6,887 nt of DNA from an uncultured bacterium (lineage in GTDB: Bacteria > Bacillota > Clostridia > Lachnospirales > Lachnospiraceae). A model generated the notes under the pieces. That model had not been told where the DNA came from, ran no database searches, and worked only from the letters and a program-made list of their open reading frames with translations. The stretch covers positions 1 to 6,887 of the forward strand of contig CAMBUC010000116.1 in assembly GCA_945871045.1 (NCBI GenBank), given 5' to 3'. A program made the position numbers and the translations under genes. Of this stretch, positions 6,811-6,887 are shown in pieces (within the stretch, counting starts at the first letter, position 1; each line of letters begins with the position of its first letter).

Positions 6811-6887
6811 TTACTCTTCATCTCCGATCATGATCATAACCTTGAGCATAAAATCTTTATCTTTTTCCTTGCAGATGAGTGCAAATG
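6811..6887 (-). CDS. C-terminal end of an unidentified upstream gene (partial)
   Basis: On the minus strand one frame is open from the window edge to TAA at 6813-6811, giving 24 residues that end in KVMIMIGDEE. The other two minus-strand frames hit stops in this stretch. The stop lies 41 nt before the glycerophosphotransferase start, and no terminator is visible between them, so the two are probably co-transcribed. The fragment is too short to recognise a family. It could also be chance open frame. Confidence 0.5.
   Translation of the reverse strand, partial: FALICKEKDKDFMLKVMIMIGDEE

Overview
The window looks like chromosomal DNA of a low-to-moderate GC Firmicute, most likely a Clostridia/Lachnospiraceae-type gut anaerobe. 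This is an inference. It rests on strong AGGAG-type ribosome binding sites, a textbook sigma-A promoter, a Gram-positive teichoic-acid-type glycerophosphotransferase, and a large exported enzyme with C-terminal Ig-like repeats. No phage, insertion sequence, CRISPR, tRNA or rRNA signal is visible.

Layout, left to right. (1) Positions 1-2745, minus strand: the first 915 residues of a secreted CpdB/5'-nucleotidase-type metallophosphoesterase with at least two, probably three, Ig-like domains. Its C-terminus lies beyond the left edge. (2) Positions 2746-2989: a divergent intergenic region with a strong plus-strand promoter, a small inverted repeat near its start point, and a weaker minus-strand promoter candidate. 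(3) Positions 2990-4360, plus strand: a polysaccharide pyruvyl transferase family protein with a Lys/Pro-rich C-terminal tail. (4) Positions 4361-4449: a long hairpin serving as a shared terminator between convergent genes. (5) Positions 4450-6769, minus strand: a two-gene unit in which a CDP-glycerol/CDP-ribitol glycerophosphotransferase-like protein (TagF/TarL family) is followed after 4 nt by a ribulose-phosphate 3-epimerase-like protein. (6) Positions 6811-6887, minus strand: the last 24 codons of an unidentified upstream gene, probably in the same operon.

How the genes may work together. The TagF-like transferase would polymerise or attach polyol-phosphate units from a CDP-activated donor. 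The tightly coupled epimerase could supply D-ribulose 5-phosphate for CDP-ribitol. The neighbouring pyruvyl transferase could decorate a cell-surface glycopolymer with ketal-linked pyruvate. The exported nucleotidase acts outside the membrane on nucleotides or cyclic nucleotides and may simply be a neighbour. The best candidates for something unusual are a His-to-Asp change in a metal-binding motif of the phosphoesterase, active-site substitutions in the epimerase, and the tail on the pyruvyl transferase.
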